Below are positions 1-8,731 of a stretch of 35,699 nt of DNA, one piece after another. Location: positions 1 through 35,699 of the forward strand of contig JAEEQG010000071.1 in assembly GCA_016285185.1 (NCBI GenBank), written 5' to 3'. The translations under genes and the position numbers were made by a program. The notes under the pieces are model-generated. The model had not been told where the DNA came from, did not search any database, and saw only the letters and a list, made by a program, of their open reading frames with translations. How positions within the stretch are numbered: the first letter of the stretch is position 1; each line of letters opens with the position of its first letter. The DNA is from Spirochaetota bacterium. GTDB lineage: Bacteria > Spirochaetota > Spirochaetia > Treponematales > Treponemataceae.

Positions 1-2
1 AT

Positions 3-125
3 GGTCAAAGAAATTCGGAATCGCCTAGAACTGTTGGGGTAAAGGAGAATCCGTTGTGTTTATGCTTTGACCTGGAGGATATGAGTCATTACTATTCCCG
101 TCCGGCATAACGCTTCTCCTTTTTA
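3..125 (+). ncRNA. Possible structured RNA or complex terminator
   Basis: Positions 41-49 are perfectly complementary to 114-122, with further pairs 52-55 to 109-112 and 62-65 to 105-108, and the 3' arm runs into a T tract at 120-124. Positions 3-10 (GGTCAAAG) are also perfectly complementary to 65-72 (CTTTGACC). The two helices interleave, so they would form a pseudoknot or be alternatives. I see no ORF here and do not recognise the RNA; 6S, SRP, RNase P and tmRNA signatures were not evident. The start may lie outside the window. It could simply be a terminator for a gene upstream of the window, convergent with the CDF gene at 183. Confidence 0.3.
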
Positions 126-182
126 AGTGATTTGATAGTTACTAACTTAAAACTTTTGTCTGAGGTTGTCAATAAATTTTTT

Positions 183-1073
183 TTACTCACCGTCGGGATT
201 GACGTGAACCATTACGTGCTTTACGCTGGGGAAATTATTTTCTATTGCGTCGTGCACGTCTTCCGCGATTTTATGTGCGATAAGCAGTGTACTGTTGCGG
301 TCCACTGAGATTTCTACATCAACATAAACTTTATTGCCGAACATACGCGTGTTAAGCAAATCAATACCCATTACTCCGGGCTTTTTTAAAATAAGATCTG
401 AAATTTCTTCTTCAAATTCCTTTCCGCAGGAAGTATCCAGCATCTTTTTCAATGAATCCAGTATTATTTCAACAGCAAGTTTAAGTATAAAAACGCAAAT
501 AACAAGACTTGCGATTGAATCCATTACAGGAAAACCGAGTTTTGCCGCACCAATTCCCAAAAATGAACCTGCAGAAGAAAAAGCGTCTGACCTGTGATGC
601 CAGGCATCCGCTTTGAACGCCTCAGAATCAAGCTTTTTAGCATAATACATTGTGTACTGGAACATTGCTTCCTTGCTTATAATTGAAACAACCGCCGCTA
701 TCAGCGGCAAGAACGTAGGTACGGGAATATGGCTGTAATCACCTGAAAAAATGGTTTTGACAGCACCCCACCCGATTTTTATACCAGTACCACCGAGTAT
801 AAGCCCAAGCAGAAATGTAGCTACACATTCAAAACGCTCGTGGCCGTAAGGATGTTCAGGATCTGCACTTTGTTGGGCAAGTTTTACGCCTATAAAAGCG
901 ATGAAAGTCGCAATTACGTCGGACATTGAGTGTACCGCATCCGAAATCATAGCACCTGATTTTCCGTATATACCGGAAAAGAACTTGAAAGCCGAAAGTA
1001 CAAAATTCCCAATAATCCCGATAAAAGAGAGGCGGTTAATTATTTTTTTATTCTGTGCCGCTGATTCATACAT
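183..1073 (-). CDS. Cation diffusion facilitator (CDF) family metal efflux protein
   Basis: This is a 296-residue inner-membrane metal/proton antiporter of the CDF family, which exports divalent metals such as Zn, Fe or Mn. Six hydrophobic segments occupy about residues 14-205, followed by the cytoplasmic metal-binding domain (about 210-296). The transport-site residues are visible: Asp45, His48 and Asp52 in TM2 and His159 with Asp163 in TM5. The HPYGHERFE loop typical of the family follows TM2. The His-x3-Asp pair in both helices fits Zn/Fe-type rather than the Asp-x3-Asp Mn-type members, but the substrate is an inference. The ATG at 1073 is preceded by a GGAG at a suitable distance. It lies 22 bp downstream of the MBL-fold gene on the same strand and is probably co-transcribed with it. 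Confidence 0.93.
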   Translation of the reverse strand: MYESAAQNKKIINRLSFIGIIGNFVLSAFKFFSGIYGKSGAMISDAVHSMSDVIATFIAFIGVKLAQQSADPEHPYGHERFECVATFLLGLILGGTGIKIGWGAVKTIFSGDYSHIPVPTFLPLIAAVVSIISKEAMFQYTMYYAKKLDSEAFKADAWHHRSDAFSSAGSFLGIGAAKLGFPVMDSIASLVICVFILKLAVEIILDSLKKMLDTSCGKEFEEEISDLILKKPGVMGIDLLNTRMFGNKVYVDVEISVDRNSTLLIAHKIAEDVHDAIENNFPSVKHVMVHVNPDGE

Positions 1074-1095
1074 AGCCCATCTCCAATCATCTGCA

Positions 1096-1860
1096 TTATC
1101 TGACAGTATCGTAGCATATTACGCTGTCTTTGCCGAATTGATGCTGTTTGCATTTACCAATCATCCACCTGTAATTATATTCGTAAATACCGTCACCTTT
1201 TCCACCGGTTGTGAGCAAATCCTGAACACCGTCGGCAAGTTCGTCAAAAAGCGAAATGTCGTCAAAATCCTGTGCGTGTCCGTGCAGAATCCTGTCGGCT
1301 TCGGCTTTTACAAATGAAATGCTTTTAAGGTTTTCCAAAAAAACGGAGAGAGGCAGACATTCTTCCAGTTGCATCCACAAATGATGGTTTATACTGTCAC
1401 CGGTAAAGAGAACGCGGTCTTCTTCCAGCAGCAGGCAAATTCCTCCTGCAGTATGACCGGGAAGAAAAATAACTCTCAAAGTAAGGTTCCCCAAGTCGAT
1501 TTTTTCACCGTTGCTGAGAGGTTTAAAAGGTGGCATTTTACGATTTGTTGTACGGCAGAGTTCAAGAAATTCCTCATGCTGCGTCTGTTTTGCAGCCAGA
1601 ACATTGTCCGCAGGGTTCATATAGGCTTCGTTAAAATAGATATTACCAAAAATATGATCACAGTGTCCGTGCGTATTTATTAGTATGAGGGGCAGGTCCG
1701 TAATTGTGCGTACAACGGAGTATACATTCTCATAGCCGTTCATCGTATCAATGACCGCGGCTTTTTTTGAGCCGGTTACGAGATAACCTGATGCCTGTCC
1801 AAAGTCATCAAGCAGATAAATATGTTCACTAAGCTGTTTGGTACTTATTCTTTTTTGCAT
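1096..1860 (-). CDS. MBL-fold metallo-hydrolase
   Basis: The protein is a metallo-beta-lactamase-fold hydrolase of 254 residues from the ATG at 1860. The metal-site signature THGHCDH gives His64, His66, Asp68 and His69; further ligands are His136 (PGHTAGG), Asp155 (TGDS) and His195 (HGH). This set is typical of glyoxalase II-like and related hydrolases, and the substrate cannot be assigned. An in-frame TTG at 1896 would add 12 residues, but that segment coincides with a good -35 box (TTGTCT), and a perfect TATAAT lies 7 nt before the ATG. The longer start is therefore unlikely, and the mRNA is probably leaderless. No signal peptide is seen, so it should be cytoplasmic. It is upstream of, and probably in an operon with, the CDF exporter. 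Confidence 0.88.
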   Translation of the reverse strand: MQKRISTKQLSEHIYLLDDFGQASGYLVTGSKKAAVIDTMNGYENVYSVVRTITDLPLILINTHGHCDHIFGNIYFNEAYMNPADNVLAAKQTQHEEFLELCRTTNRKMPPFKPLSNGEKIDLGNLTLRVIFLPGHTAGGICLLLEEDRVLFTGDSINHHLWMQLEECLPLSVFLENLKSISFVKAEADRILHGHAQDFDDISLFDELADGVQDLLTTGGKGDGIYEYNYRWMIGKCKQHQFGKDSVICYDTVR

Positions 1861-1867
1861 AAATATG

Positions 1868-1896
1868 ATTATACTGCTTTTCTCCAACAAAGACAA
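1868..1896 (-). promoter_or_regulatory. Promoter of the MBL-CDF operon, leaderless type
   Basis: On the minus strand a TTGTCT (1896-1891) is separated by 17 nt from TATAAT (1873-1868). Only 7 nt lie between the -10 box and the ATG at 1860, so transcription should start at or within a base or so of the start codon. Confidence 0.6.
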
Positions 1897-1941
1897 ATTC
1901 AGGACAAGGACGGAAAACTAAACAAAAATACACTGTCAGTC

Positions 1942-1970
1942 TTTACCAGAATGCAATAACATAGTACAAT
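1942..1970 (+). promoter_or_regulatory. Candidate promoter for the small secreted protein gene
   Basis: TTTACC (1942-1947), a 17-nt spacer, and TACAAT (1965-1970) lie upstream of the gene at 2010. The -35 box is weak; this is a pattern-based guess. Confidence 0.35.
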
Positions 1971-2009
1971 ATCTATGGTGGGAGATAATCCAGCATACGG
2001 GGTAACAAA

Positions 2010-2396
2010 ATGAAAAAGCTGATGATTGCAATTTTAGTATTGTTTGTCCTTACAGCAGGGTTGTTTGCACAAGAAGCCGAAAACGCCCGCCCTTGGGAAG
2101 AAACCATCCGCCGTATAGAAAACGGTAAGACACCGAATACAAACAACACATACTCTGTGGAGATTCTTTATTATCCTTACAGCCACGAAGCGTATGTCAC
2201 TTATGTAATCTTTGATGCATTGTATCAGGAAGAAGAAGCTGTATCCGTTGTTTCCGATGTTGCTAAACGGCTTAGATCCGAATTCGGATATGACAGATAC
2301 GGTTATTCGTCAGATGCAACAGTCCGCTTTGATAACGAAAAACACCTCGCGAGATACCGGATAAATATAGTCTTCCTGCAAAACGATAATAACTGA
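2010..2396 (+). CDS. Small secreted protein of unknown function
   Basis: I do not recognise this 128-residue protein. Residues 1-20 form a clear Sec signal peptide (Lys-Lys start, hydrophobic core, Leu-Phe-Ala-Gln cleavage region) with no lipobox Cys, so the mature protein of about 108 residues is probably periplasmic. The mature part is polar and Tyr-rich, has no Cys and shows no transmembrane segment. It looks like a small mixed alpha/beta domain. The ATG at 2010 has only a weak upstream GGGG-type ribosome-binding site. It ends about 30 bp before pheS on the same strand and could be co-transcribed with it, although a functional link is not apparent. Confidence 0.7.
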   Translation: MKKLMIAILVLFVLTAGLFAQEAENARPWEETIRRIENGKTPNTNNTYSVEILYYPYSHEAYVTYVIFDALYQEEEAVSVVSDVAKRLRSEFGYDRYGYSSDATVRFDNEKHLARYRINIVFLQNDNN

Positions 2397-2428
2397 AAAA
2401 AATATAAAAAAACTCAGAAGGTCAATTG

Positions 2429-3988
2429 ATGGATACACAGGCAGTGATTAAAAACTTACATCCGTTAGAGATTAAGGTATTACGTACATTTTCAACCAAA
2501 GACGGATTAACTTCAGAACTATTGCAAAAAGAATTGGGTTATAAGGAAGGACATGCTAACCAGGCTTTTTCATGGCTTTCCGGTAAAAATCTTGCAGTAG
2601 TGGCGGAACGGAAACCGCATACTTATTTTGAAATAACCGATTTTGGAAAAAACTATGCAAAGGAAGGCACTCCCGAAGAAAGAATAGTAAATTTTCTTAA
2701 GGAAAAAGGGCCCCAAGCCTTGCCTCAGATTGCCGCTGCGTTGAATATTGAAAATAAGGATGTAGGTAGTGCATTCGGTCAGCTTTCAAAAGAAAAAGTT
2801 CTTCAAATGGATGCCGAAAAGAAAGCCGCTTACACAGGCAATCCGCTCCCAAAAAGAATTGAAATTGCCAAAAACCTTTTGGACAGAGCTGCCAAAGCAG
2901 AAAACAGCTGCCTTGATCAGGACAACTTGAACGAAGAAGAAAAGGCTGTTATTGCAACACTCGCAAAAAAACGTGGTGCAGCAGATTCTCCTTTTAAGAT
3001 TATTGAACGTGAAACCGTAGTATATAACCTTACAGCTGATGCAGAAGTAATTGCGAAAGCTCTTAAAGATGCAGGTGTTACAGGTGAAGAAACCGGTATG
3101 CTTACTTCAAAGATGCTTGCAACCGGCGAGTGGAAAAACACCACATTCCGCGGTTACAACATTGCGATTCCGCCTGCAAGAATTATTCCCGGACGCACAA
3201 ACGCCTATGTTTCATTTTTGGAAAGTGTAAAAGACAAACTGGTTTCCATTGGTTTTGAAGAATATGACGGTCCGCTTGTAGAAACCGAATTCTGGAACTG
3301 CGATGCTCTGTTCATGCCACAGTTCCATGCGGCGAGAGATATCCACGACGTATATTCAATTAAAAACCCTACACATGCAAAGAAGATAGAAGAGCCTTAT
3401 CTGTCAAACGTTGCTGCTGTCCACAAAGACGGTGGTAACACAGGCAGCCGCGGCTGGAATTATGCTTTTGATAAAGATTTTACACGTCATCTGATTTTAC
3501 GCAGTCAGGGAACCGTTCTTTCTGCACACAAACTTGCTTCAAAACCGAAAATCCCCGGCAAGTATTTTGGTATTGCACGTTGTTTCCGTTATGACAAAGT
3601 TGATGCAACACACCTTTCCGACTTTTACCAGACAGAAGGTATTGTTCTCGGTGAAGAAGTAAATCTTAAAACCCTGTTGGGATTCCTGGAAATGTTTGCT
3701 GTTGAGATTGCCGGTGCAACCGAAGTAAAATACGTTCCCGGATACTTCCCGTTCACCGAACCTTCTGTAGAGGTTCATATCAAGCACCCTGTATTGGGAT
3801 GGTTCGAACTTGGCGGTTCCGGCATTTTCAGACCGGAAGTTACAAAGGCTATGGGAATTGACTGTCCTGTTCTTGCATGGGGTATCGGTATTGACCGAAT
3901 GGCACTCATGGCATTGGGGCTTAACGACTTGCGCGAATTATTTAGTACAGATATTGAACAAGTTCGTCTGAGAAAAGCCAGATACTAG
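2429..3988 (+). CDS. pheS: Phenylalanine--tRNA ligase alpha subunit, archaeal/eukaryotic type
   Basis: This is the catalytic alpha chain of phenylalanyl-tRNA synthetase, which charges tRNA-Phe as an alpha2beta2 complex with PheT. At 519 residues it is far longer than the usual bacterial PheS (about 330-350). It begins with winged-helix-like modules (about residues 1-140), as in archaeal and cytosolic eukaryotic enzymes. The class II core follows: FWNCDALFMPQFHAARD, the motif-2 region around GKYFGIARCFRYDKVDATH, and the motif-3 region ending in AWGIGIDRMALM. Spirochaetes are known to carry this archaeal-type enzyme. The start is the ATG at 2429, 7 nt after AGAAGG; the TTG just before it is too close to that site. 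pheT is not in the window. The 3' end overlaps the convergent ybaK gene by 4 bp. Confidence 0.95.
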   Translation: MDTQAVIKNLHPLEIKVLRTFSTKDGLTSELLQKELGYKEGHANQAFSWLSGKNLAVVAERKPHTYFEITDFGKNYAKEGTPEERIVNFLKEKGPQALPQIAAALNIENKDVGSAFGQLSKEKVLQMDAEKKAAYTGNPLPKRIEIAKNLLDRAAKAENSCLDQDNLNEEEKAVIATLAKKRGAADSPFKIIERETVVYNLTADAEVIAKALKDAGVTGEETGMLTSKMLATGEWKNTTFRGYNIAIPPARIIPGRTNAYVSFLESVKDKLVSIGFEEYDGPLVETEFWNCDALFMPQFHAARDIHDVYSIKNPTHAKKIEEPYLSNVAAVHKDGGNTGSRGWNYAFDKDFTRHLILRSQGTVLSAHKLASKPKIPGKYFGIARCFRYDKVDATHLSDFYQTEGIVLGEEVNLKTLLGFLEMFAVEIAGATEVKYVPGYFPFTEPSVEVHIKHPVLGWFELGGSGIFRPEVTKAMGIDCPVLAWGIGIDRMALMALGLNDLRELFSTDIEQVRLRKARY

Positions 3989-4461
3989 AACAATTCAGCA
4001 AAGCGGGCATTTGCGGCGGCGGCAAGGCTTTCTGCCTTTACAAGAATCTGCCTGCCTCTTTGCCCTGCGCTGACTGATATAAAATCGAATAGTTCTGCTG
4101 TTTCGTCTATAAAAGTCTGATATTTTTTCTTCATGCCCAAGGGCGAACATCCGCCCCTTATGTATCCTGTAAGACCAAGCAACTCGTCCTGTTTTACCGG
4201 CAGAATTTCTTTTGAATCGGTCAACATTCTGACTTTTTTCAAATTCACTTCCTGATCGGCAGGTACACAAAACACGAATATTTCTTTGTTGTTGTTACGC
4301 ATAACGATTGTCTTGAAGACTTGTTCCGGCGGTAGTCCTGTTTTTTTAGCCGCAGTTACCGCGTCCGAGTTTTCTGCGTCATATTCGTATTCCCGTACCT
4401 CATATGGGATAGACAGATTTTCGAGGATACGCATTGCATTAGTTTTCTTTTCGGATGGCAT
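3985..4461 (-). CDS. ybaK: YbaK/EbsC-family aminoacyl-tRNA deacylase
   Basis: The product belongs to the YbaK/ProX editing-domain family, which hydrolyses mischarged Cys-tRNA-Pro and related aminoacyl-tRNAs in the cytoplasm. The 158-residue length is normal. Family features seen are the N-terminal TNAMRILE helix, VFKTIVMR, FVFCVPADQEVNLKK with the active-site Lys region, the GYIRGGCSPLGMKK motif and the FISVSAGQRGRQI segment. The ATG at 4461 lies 4 bp after the dus stop codon and is preferred over an in-frame TTG at 4527, which would sit inside dus. It is the last gene of the tatD-dus-ybaK operon and meets pheS tail to tail with a 4-bp overlap. Confidence 0.9.
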   Translation of the reverse strand: MPSEKKTNAMRILENLSIPYEVREYEYDAENSDAVTAAKKTGLPPEQVFKTIVMRNNNKEIFVFCVPADQEVNLKKVRMLTDSKEILPVKQDELLGLTGYIRGGCSPLGMKKKYQTFIDETAELFDFISVSAGQRGRQILVKAESLAAAANARFAELF

Positions 4462-4465
4462 GGAT

Positions 4466-5470
4466 TCAATCCTGTATATATGGAGCAAAAAGCTCTTCAA
4501 AGTCTTTTTGTGTATTTGCGGCGACAATTCGGGTTCTCAGCTGGGAACTGCCTTCAAGCCCTTTTGAATAGGCGCAGAAGCGTTTCCGCATCTCACGGCA
4601 TGCAGGAATCTCACCTTTTTCCTGAATAAGAATCCGCAGTTCCTTCATGCCGGCTCTTATCCTGATTTGCGGGGCAGTATCCATTGCCACGCCGGTTTGC
4701 AAAAAATGGCGGGTTTCCTCGAATACAAACGGATTCCCCATTGCGCCGCGCGCAAACATTACACCATCGACATTTGTCTGCTCAATTACGTCTTTGACGG
4801 CTTGCGGTGAAAAAATGTCGCCCGATGCAAAAACAGGAATCTGACCCGCGATATGTTCTGTCAGTTTTGCAAGTAATGACCAGTCAGCCTTGCCCTCGTA
4901 ACCTTGCGCGCGGGTTCTGGGATGCATCGTGATTGCGGCGGCACCTGCCTGAACTACGGCTGTAGCTGCTTGTTTCCATGTAAGGTTTGAGTAGTCCCAG
5001 CCTGAGCGGATTTTTACGGTAACCGGAACTTCCCCGTTAACGGCATCAACTACGGCTTTTGTGACTTGATAAAGCTGTTCAAAATCTCTTGTAAGTGCAG
5101 AGCCTGCGCCTGATTTTACGATTTTAGGTACAGGACAACCTGCGTTTATATCAATTACTTCGGGATGGGCTTTTTGTATAACAATACCGGCAGCTTGTGC
5201 CATAATTTGAGGATTGCCGCCAAAAATCTGTACAGCATAGGCTTTTTCGTTTTCGGCACGCTTAAGCAGCTGTTCTGTTTTGACAGAATTGCGTACAAGA
5301 GCCTCTGAAGAGACCATTTCCGTACAAGTAAAATTTGCGCCGCCTTCTATACAGACGTAACGGAACGCACAATCGGAATAACCTGCAACAGGTGCCAAAA
5401 AAAGATTGCCTTCCAAGTGCAGGTTTCCGATTTTCAGAGGATGATAAAGACTGGTCTTTGTGTTTTTCAT
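4466..5470 (-). CDS. dusB: tRNA-dihydrouridine synthase (DusB-like)
   Basis: This FMN enzyme reduces uridine to dihydrouridine in tRNA. The 334-residue protein shows the family order: LAPVAGYSD near residue 25 (FMN binding), the INAGCPV motif with catalytic Cys112, VTVKIRSGWD, HPRTRAQGY, ASGDI and GVMFARGAMGNP for phosphate binding, and a helical C-terminal RNA-binding domain. The bacterial subgroup assignment (DusB) is by overall resemblance. The ATG at 5470 overlaps the tatD stop codon by one base (TAATG), implying translational coupling; an in-frame ATG-less extension to 5509 would lie inside tatD and is rejected. It is followed 4 bp later by ybaK. Confidence 0.93.
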   Translation of the reverse strand: MKNTKTSLYHPLKIGNLHLEGNLFLAPVAGYSDCAFRYVCIEGGANFTCTEMVSSEALVRNSVKTEQLLKRAENEKAYAVQIFGGNPQIMAQAAGIVIQKAHPEVIDINAGCPVPKIVKSGAGSALTRDFEQLYQVTKAVVDAVNGEVPVTVKIRSGWDYSNLTWKQAATAVVQAGAAAITMHPRTRAQGYEGKADWSLLAKLTEHIAGQIPVFASGDIFSPQAVKDVIEQTNVDGVMFARGAMGNPFVFEETRHFLQTGVAMDTAPQIRIRAGMKELRILIQEKGEIPACREMRKRFCAYSKGLEGSSQLRTRIVAANTQKDFEELFAPYIQD

Positions 5471-6255
5471 TAATTTGGCAGACGGAAGAACTTGCAGCTG
5501 TTTTCCCACAATTGGTCTGCAAGTTTTTCCATATCCATGTCCAGCAGGTCTGCAAGAAATCGAACCGTTGATTTGATGTATGCAGGCATGTTTCTGTTGT
5601 TACGGAATTCGGCAGGTACCATGAACGGACTTTCGGACTCAACCAAAATACGGTCGAGAGGGACGTTCAATACTGTTTCGTGCAGATTGCGCGTATTGCG
5701 GTATGTGACGTTTCCTGCAAAAGAAAAATAAATTCCATCGAGTTTTTGATTGCCCAAAATCTCTTTTGCATAGTTGGCGTCTTCTGAGTAGCAGTGGAGA
5801 ACGGCACCTGCAGAAGGCATTCGCTCAGAGAGAATGTCCAGCACATCTTTTCCCGCATCCCTGTTATGGATGATGACAGGAACATTGTTCTTTTCTGCAA
5901 GTTCCAGCTGTGTTATGAATAACTCTATCTGTGAACGCTTGTCACCGAATTTTTTAAAATAGTCCAAGCCTGTTTCGCCCAATGCAACAACATTCGGCAG
6001 GGACAGAGATTCTTCAATAGTTTGAATCCAGTTTTTCCCGGGATTTGTAACTTCAGAAGGTGCTACACCGACAGCATGATAAACATTCGGTAAAGATTTG
6101 AGGTTTGGATAAATTTTTTCAAAATCCATTAAACTATTGCATATACTGACGATTCGGTTAACCTGAGACATTTTTGCTTCTTGGACAACACGAAGTTGTT
6201 TAATGGGGTCTTCATAAATAAGCCCGATATGAGCGTGAGTATCAAAAAATTGCAT
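5470..6255 (-). CDS. tatD: TatD-family metal-dependent hydrolase
   Basis: TatD-family proteins are TIM-barrel, two-metal hydrolases with DNase or exonuclease activity. The 261-residue protein starts with FFDTHAHIG, providing the first His-x-His ligands. Further family motifs are VALGETGLDYFK with the Glu ligand, PVIIHNRDAGKDV with the His ligand, VLHCYSEDANYAKEIL and RILVESESPFM, which occupies the usual LETDSP position. In the last motif the usual Thr-Asp is replaced by Glu-Ser, which is worth checking because that Asp is normally catalytic. A GGAAG ribosome-binding site precedes the ATG at 6255. It heads the operon with dus and ybaK. Confidence 0.9.
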   Translation of the reverse strand: MQFFDTHAHIGLIYEDPIKQLRVVQEAKMSQVNRIVSICNSLMDFEKIYPNLKSLPNVYHAVGVAPSEVTNPGKNWIQTIEESLSLPNVVALGETGLDYFKKFGDKRSQIELFITQLELAEKNNVPVIIHNRDAGKDVLDILSERMPSAGAVLHCYSEDANYAKEILGNQKLDGIYFSFAGNVTYRNTRNLHETVLNVPLDRILVESESPFMVPAEFRNNRNMPAYIKSTVRFLADLLDMDMEKLADQLWENSCKFFRLPN

Positions 6256-6344
6256 GCTTTCTTCCAGATAAGATGATATAGAACCTAATACTCGTTACGG
6301 TTCCATTAAAAGGATAACATGGTCTTTGTGAGTTGTCAAATTTT

Positions 6345-8708
6345 TTACAGAATTTGCAGTACAACGTGGACAAGTGCTTTTATGACAAAAGCGCTGAACC
6401 ATGCAATACCACACTGCAAGAGGACGATTCCTGCCGCCCACTTATGTCCGAGTTCACGTTTTATTGAGGCGATTGCGGCAACACAAGGCGTGTACAAAAG
6501 ACAAAAGACGAGCATAGCGGCACAAGCCTCAGGGGTCATTGATGCGAGCAGAAGTTCCTTTGAACCGAACAGAATCGAAAGTGTAGAGACAACGCTTTCT
6601 TTTGCGATAAAGCCGGATATCAGTGAAACAGAAAATTTCCAGTTGCCGAATCCAAGAGGAGTAAATAACGGTGCGATAACACCGGCAAGCATTGCCAGAA
6701 TACTTTTCTGTGAATCAGTCACTACGTTCAGGTGTGTGTCAAACGTTTGCAAAAACCAGATTGCTATTGTGGCAAGAAAAATTATGGTAAATGCACGCTG
6801 TAAAAAGTCCTTTGACTTGTCCCACAAAAGCAGGACAACATTCTTTAATCCCGGCAGCCTGTAGTTGGGCAGTTCCATTACAAACGGAACCGGTTCACCT
6901 TTAAAGGCTGTGTTCTTAGTGATAAGCGCAAATATTATTCCTGCGATGATTCCGCCGAAATAAAGCAGAATCATTATTAACCCGCTGTATTCGGGAAAGA
7001 ATGTGTTTGTAAAAAAGCCGTATATAGGCAGTTTTGCCGTACAGCTCATAAAAGGAATCATCATGATTGTCATTTTTCGGTCACGCTCCGAAGGCAGTGT
7101 CCGGCTTGCCATAACACCGGGAACTGAACAGCCGAAACCGATAAGCATAGGAACGATACTTCTGCCGGAAAGTCCGATTTTTCGGAGCAGCTTGTCGGTA
7201 ATAAAGGCAACACGCGCCATATAGCCGGTATCTTCGAGCAGTGATAGAAAAAAGAACAGAGTAACGATTACAGGAAGGAAACTCAGTACACTGCCAACAC
7301 CGTTAAAAATACCGTCAATAATAAGGGAATGAAGTACCGGATTTATCTGCAAAGCTGCAAGTCCGTTATCCGCCATTGAGGAAAGCGCACTCAGGATGTT
7401 TTCCAACCCTTCCTGCAACCAAGCACCTATAGTGTTGAATGTCAGATAAAAAACCAAGGCCATTATCAGCATAAAAAGGGGAACAGCCGTGTATTTGCCG
7501 GTTAGAATCCGGTCAATTTTTTTGCTGCGTATACTTTCCTTGCTTTCTTTAGGTTTTACCACGCATTTTTTTATCAATTTCCGTATGAACGTATAACGCA
7601 TATCTGCAATAGCGGCTGCCCGGTCCAGACCGCGTTCTTCTTCCATTTGCAAAATGATGTGTTCCAAAAGCTCTTTTTCGTTTTTACCCAGATTAAGAGC
7701 TTCCATGATTCTTTCGTCACCCTCAATAAGCTTTGTGGCTGCAAAACGAATCGGGATACCTGCTTCTTCCGCATGGTCGTAGAACAGGTGGATAATGCTG
7801 TGCAAAGCCCTGTGGACAGCACCGCCGTTTTCTGATTCGTCACAAAAATCAAGCCTGCCCGGTCGTTCCTGAAATTTAGCAACGTGAACCGCATGATCTA
7901 TGAGTTCTTTTATACCTTCGTTGCGTGCTGCTGAAATCGGGATAACAGGAATACCGAGCATGTCTTCCATTTCGTTTATATGGATTGTACCGCCATTTCC
8001 GCGCATTTCATCCATCATGTTTATTGCTAGAACCATGGGCTTATCCAGTTCCATAAGCTGCATCGTCAGATAAAGATTGCGTTCTATGTTTGTGGCGTCA
8101 ACTATGTTTATGATTCCCCTGGGGTTTTCTTTCAGTATGAATTCACGCGAAACAATCTCTTCGCTTGTATATGGAGAAAGTGAATAAATGCCGGGCAGAT
8201 CCGTAACAAGAGTATCGGGCATGTTTTTTATAGCACCACTTTTTTGGTCTACTGTTACACCCGGAAAGTTACCTACATGCTGGTTTGCACCCGTGAGCTG
8301 GTTAAAAAGCGTTGTTTTACCGCAGTTCTGATTGCCTGCAAGCGCAAAGGTTATTTTCTCACCGGCAGGAATAGGATTTTCATCAGCTTTTACATGATAT
8401 TTTCCACCTTCACCGATACCGGGATGGTTTTTTGTTGAGGCAGGAGTTGTAAGTTTTTGGATATCAGGTGATTCTTTCACACTGTCAATTTGTGAGACAG
8501 TTATTTCTTCTGCATCAGCCAGACGCAGTGTAAGTTCATATTCGTATATTTTGAGTTCTATAGGATCGCCCATCGGTGCAAATTTGATAACCTGAACTTC
8601 GGTACCGGGAATGAGACCCATATCCAAAAAATGCTGTCTGAGTGCACCTTCGCCACCGACATTCATAATCCGGGCTTTTTGTCCAGGGATCATATCTTTT
8701 ATAGTCAT
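6345..8708 (-). CDS. feoB: FeoA-FeoB fusion ferrous iron transporter
   Basis: This is the main Fe(II) importer of an anaerobe, 787 residues from the ATG at 8708. Residues 1-72 form a FeoA-type SH3-like domain fused in front, a linker runs to about 115, and the GTPase domain follows with G1 GNQNCGKT (125-132), VGNFPGVTV, G3 DLPG, G4 NMMD and G5 SAAR. After a helical insertion, the two Gate-type membrane regions (about 400-787) contain Cys-bearing motifs such as GFGCSVPGVMASR. A good ribosome-binding site (AAGGA) precedes 8708; the longer TTG start at 8759 would read through the dyad at 8732-8749 and is rejected. No separate feoA or feoC is adjacent. Confidence 0.95.
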   Translation of the reverse strand: MTIKDMIPGQKARIMNVGGEGALRQHFLDMGLIPGTEVQVIKFAPMGDPIELKIYEYELTLRLADAEEITVSQIDSVKESPDIQKLTTPASTKNHPGIGEGGKYHVKADENPIPAGEKITFALAGNQNCGKTTLFNQLTGANQHVGNFPGVTVDQKSGAIKNMPDTLVTDLPGIYSLSPYTSEEIVSREFILKENPRGIINIVDATNIERNLYLTMQLMELDKPMVLAINMMDEMRGNGGTIHINEMEDMLGIPVIPISAARNEGIKELIDHAVHVAKFQERPGRLDFCDESENGGAVHRALHSIIHLFYDHAEEAGIPIRFAATKLIEGDERIMEALNLGKNEKELLEHIILQMEEERGLDRAAAIADMRYTFIRKLIKKCVVKPKESKESIRSKKIDRILTGKYTAVPLFMLIMALVFYLTFNTIGAWLQEGLENILSALSSMADNGLAALQINPVLHSLIIDGIFNGVGSVLSFLPVIVTLFFFLSLLEDTGYMARVAFITDKLLRKIGLSGRSIVPMLIGFGCSVPGVMASRTLPSERDRKMTIMMIPFMSCTAKLPIYGFFTNTFFPEYSGLIMILLYFGGIIAGIIFALITKNTAFKGEPVPFVMELPNYRLPGLKNVVLLLWDKSKDFLQRAFTIIFLATIAIWFLQTFDTHLNVVTDSQKSILAMLAGVIAPLFTPLGFGNWKFSVSLISGFIAKESVVSTLSILFGSKELLLASMTPEACAAMLVFCLLYTPCVAAIASIKRELGHKWAAGIVLLQCGIAWFSAFVIKALVHVVLQIL

Positions 8709-8731
8709 GCTGATTGTCCTTACAATTAAAT

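Noticed and set aside
1861-1896. Longer start (TTG 1896) for the MBL hydrolase
   Set aside because: The segment contains a -35/-10 promoter pair with the -10 box 7 nt before the ATG at 1860, and the extra residues do not look like part of the domain.
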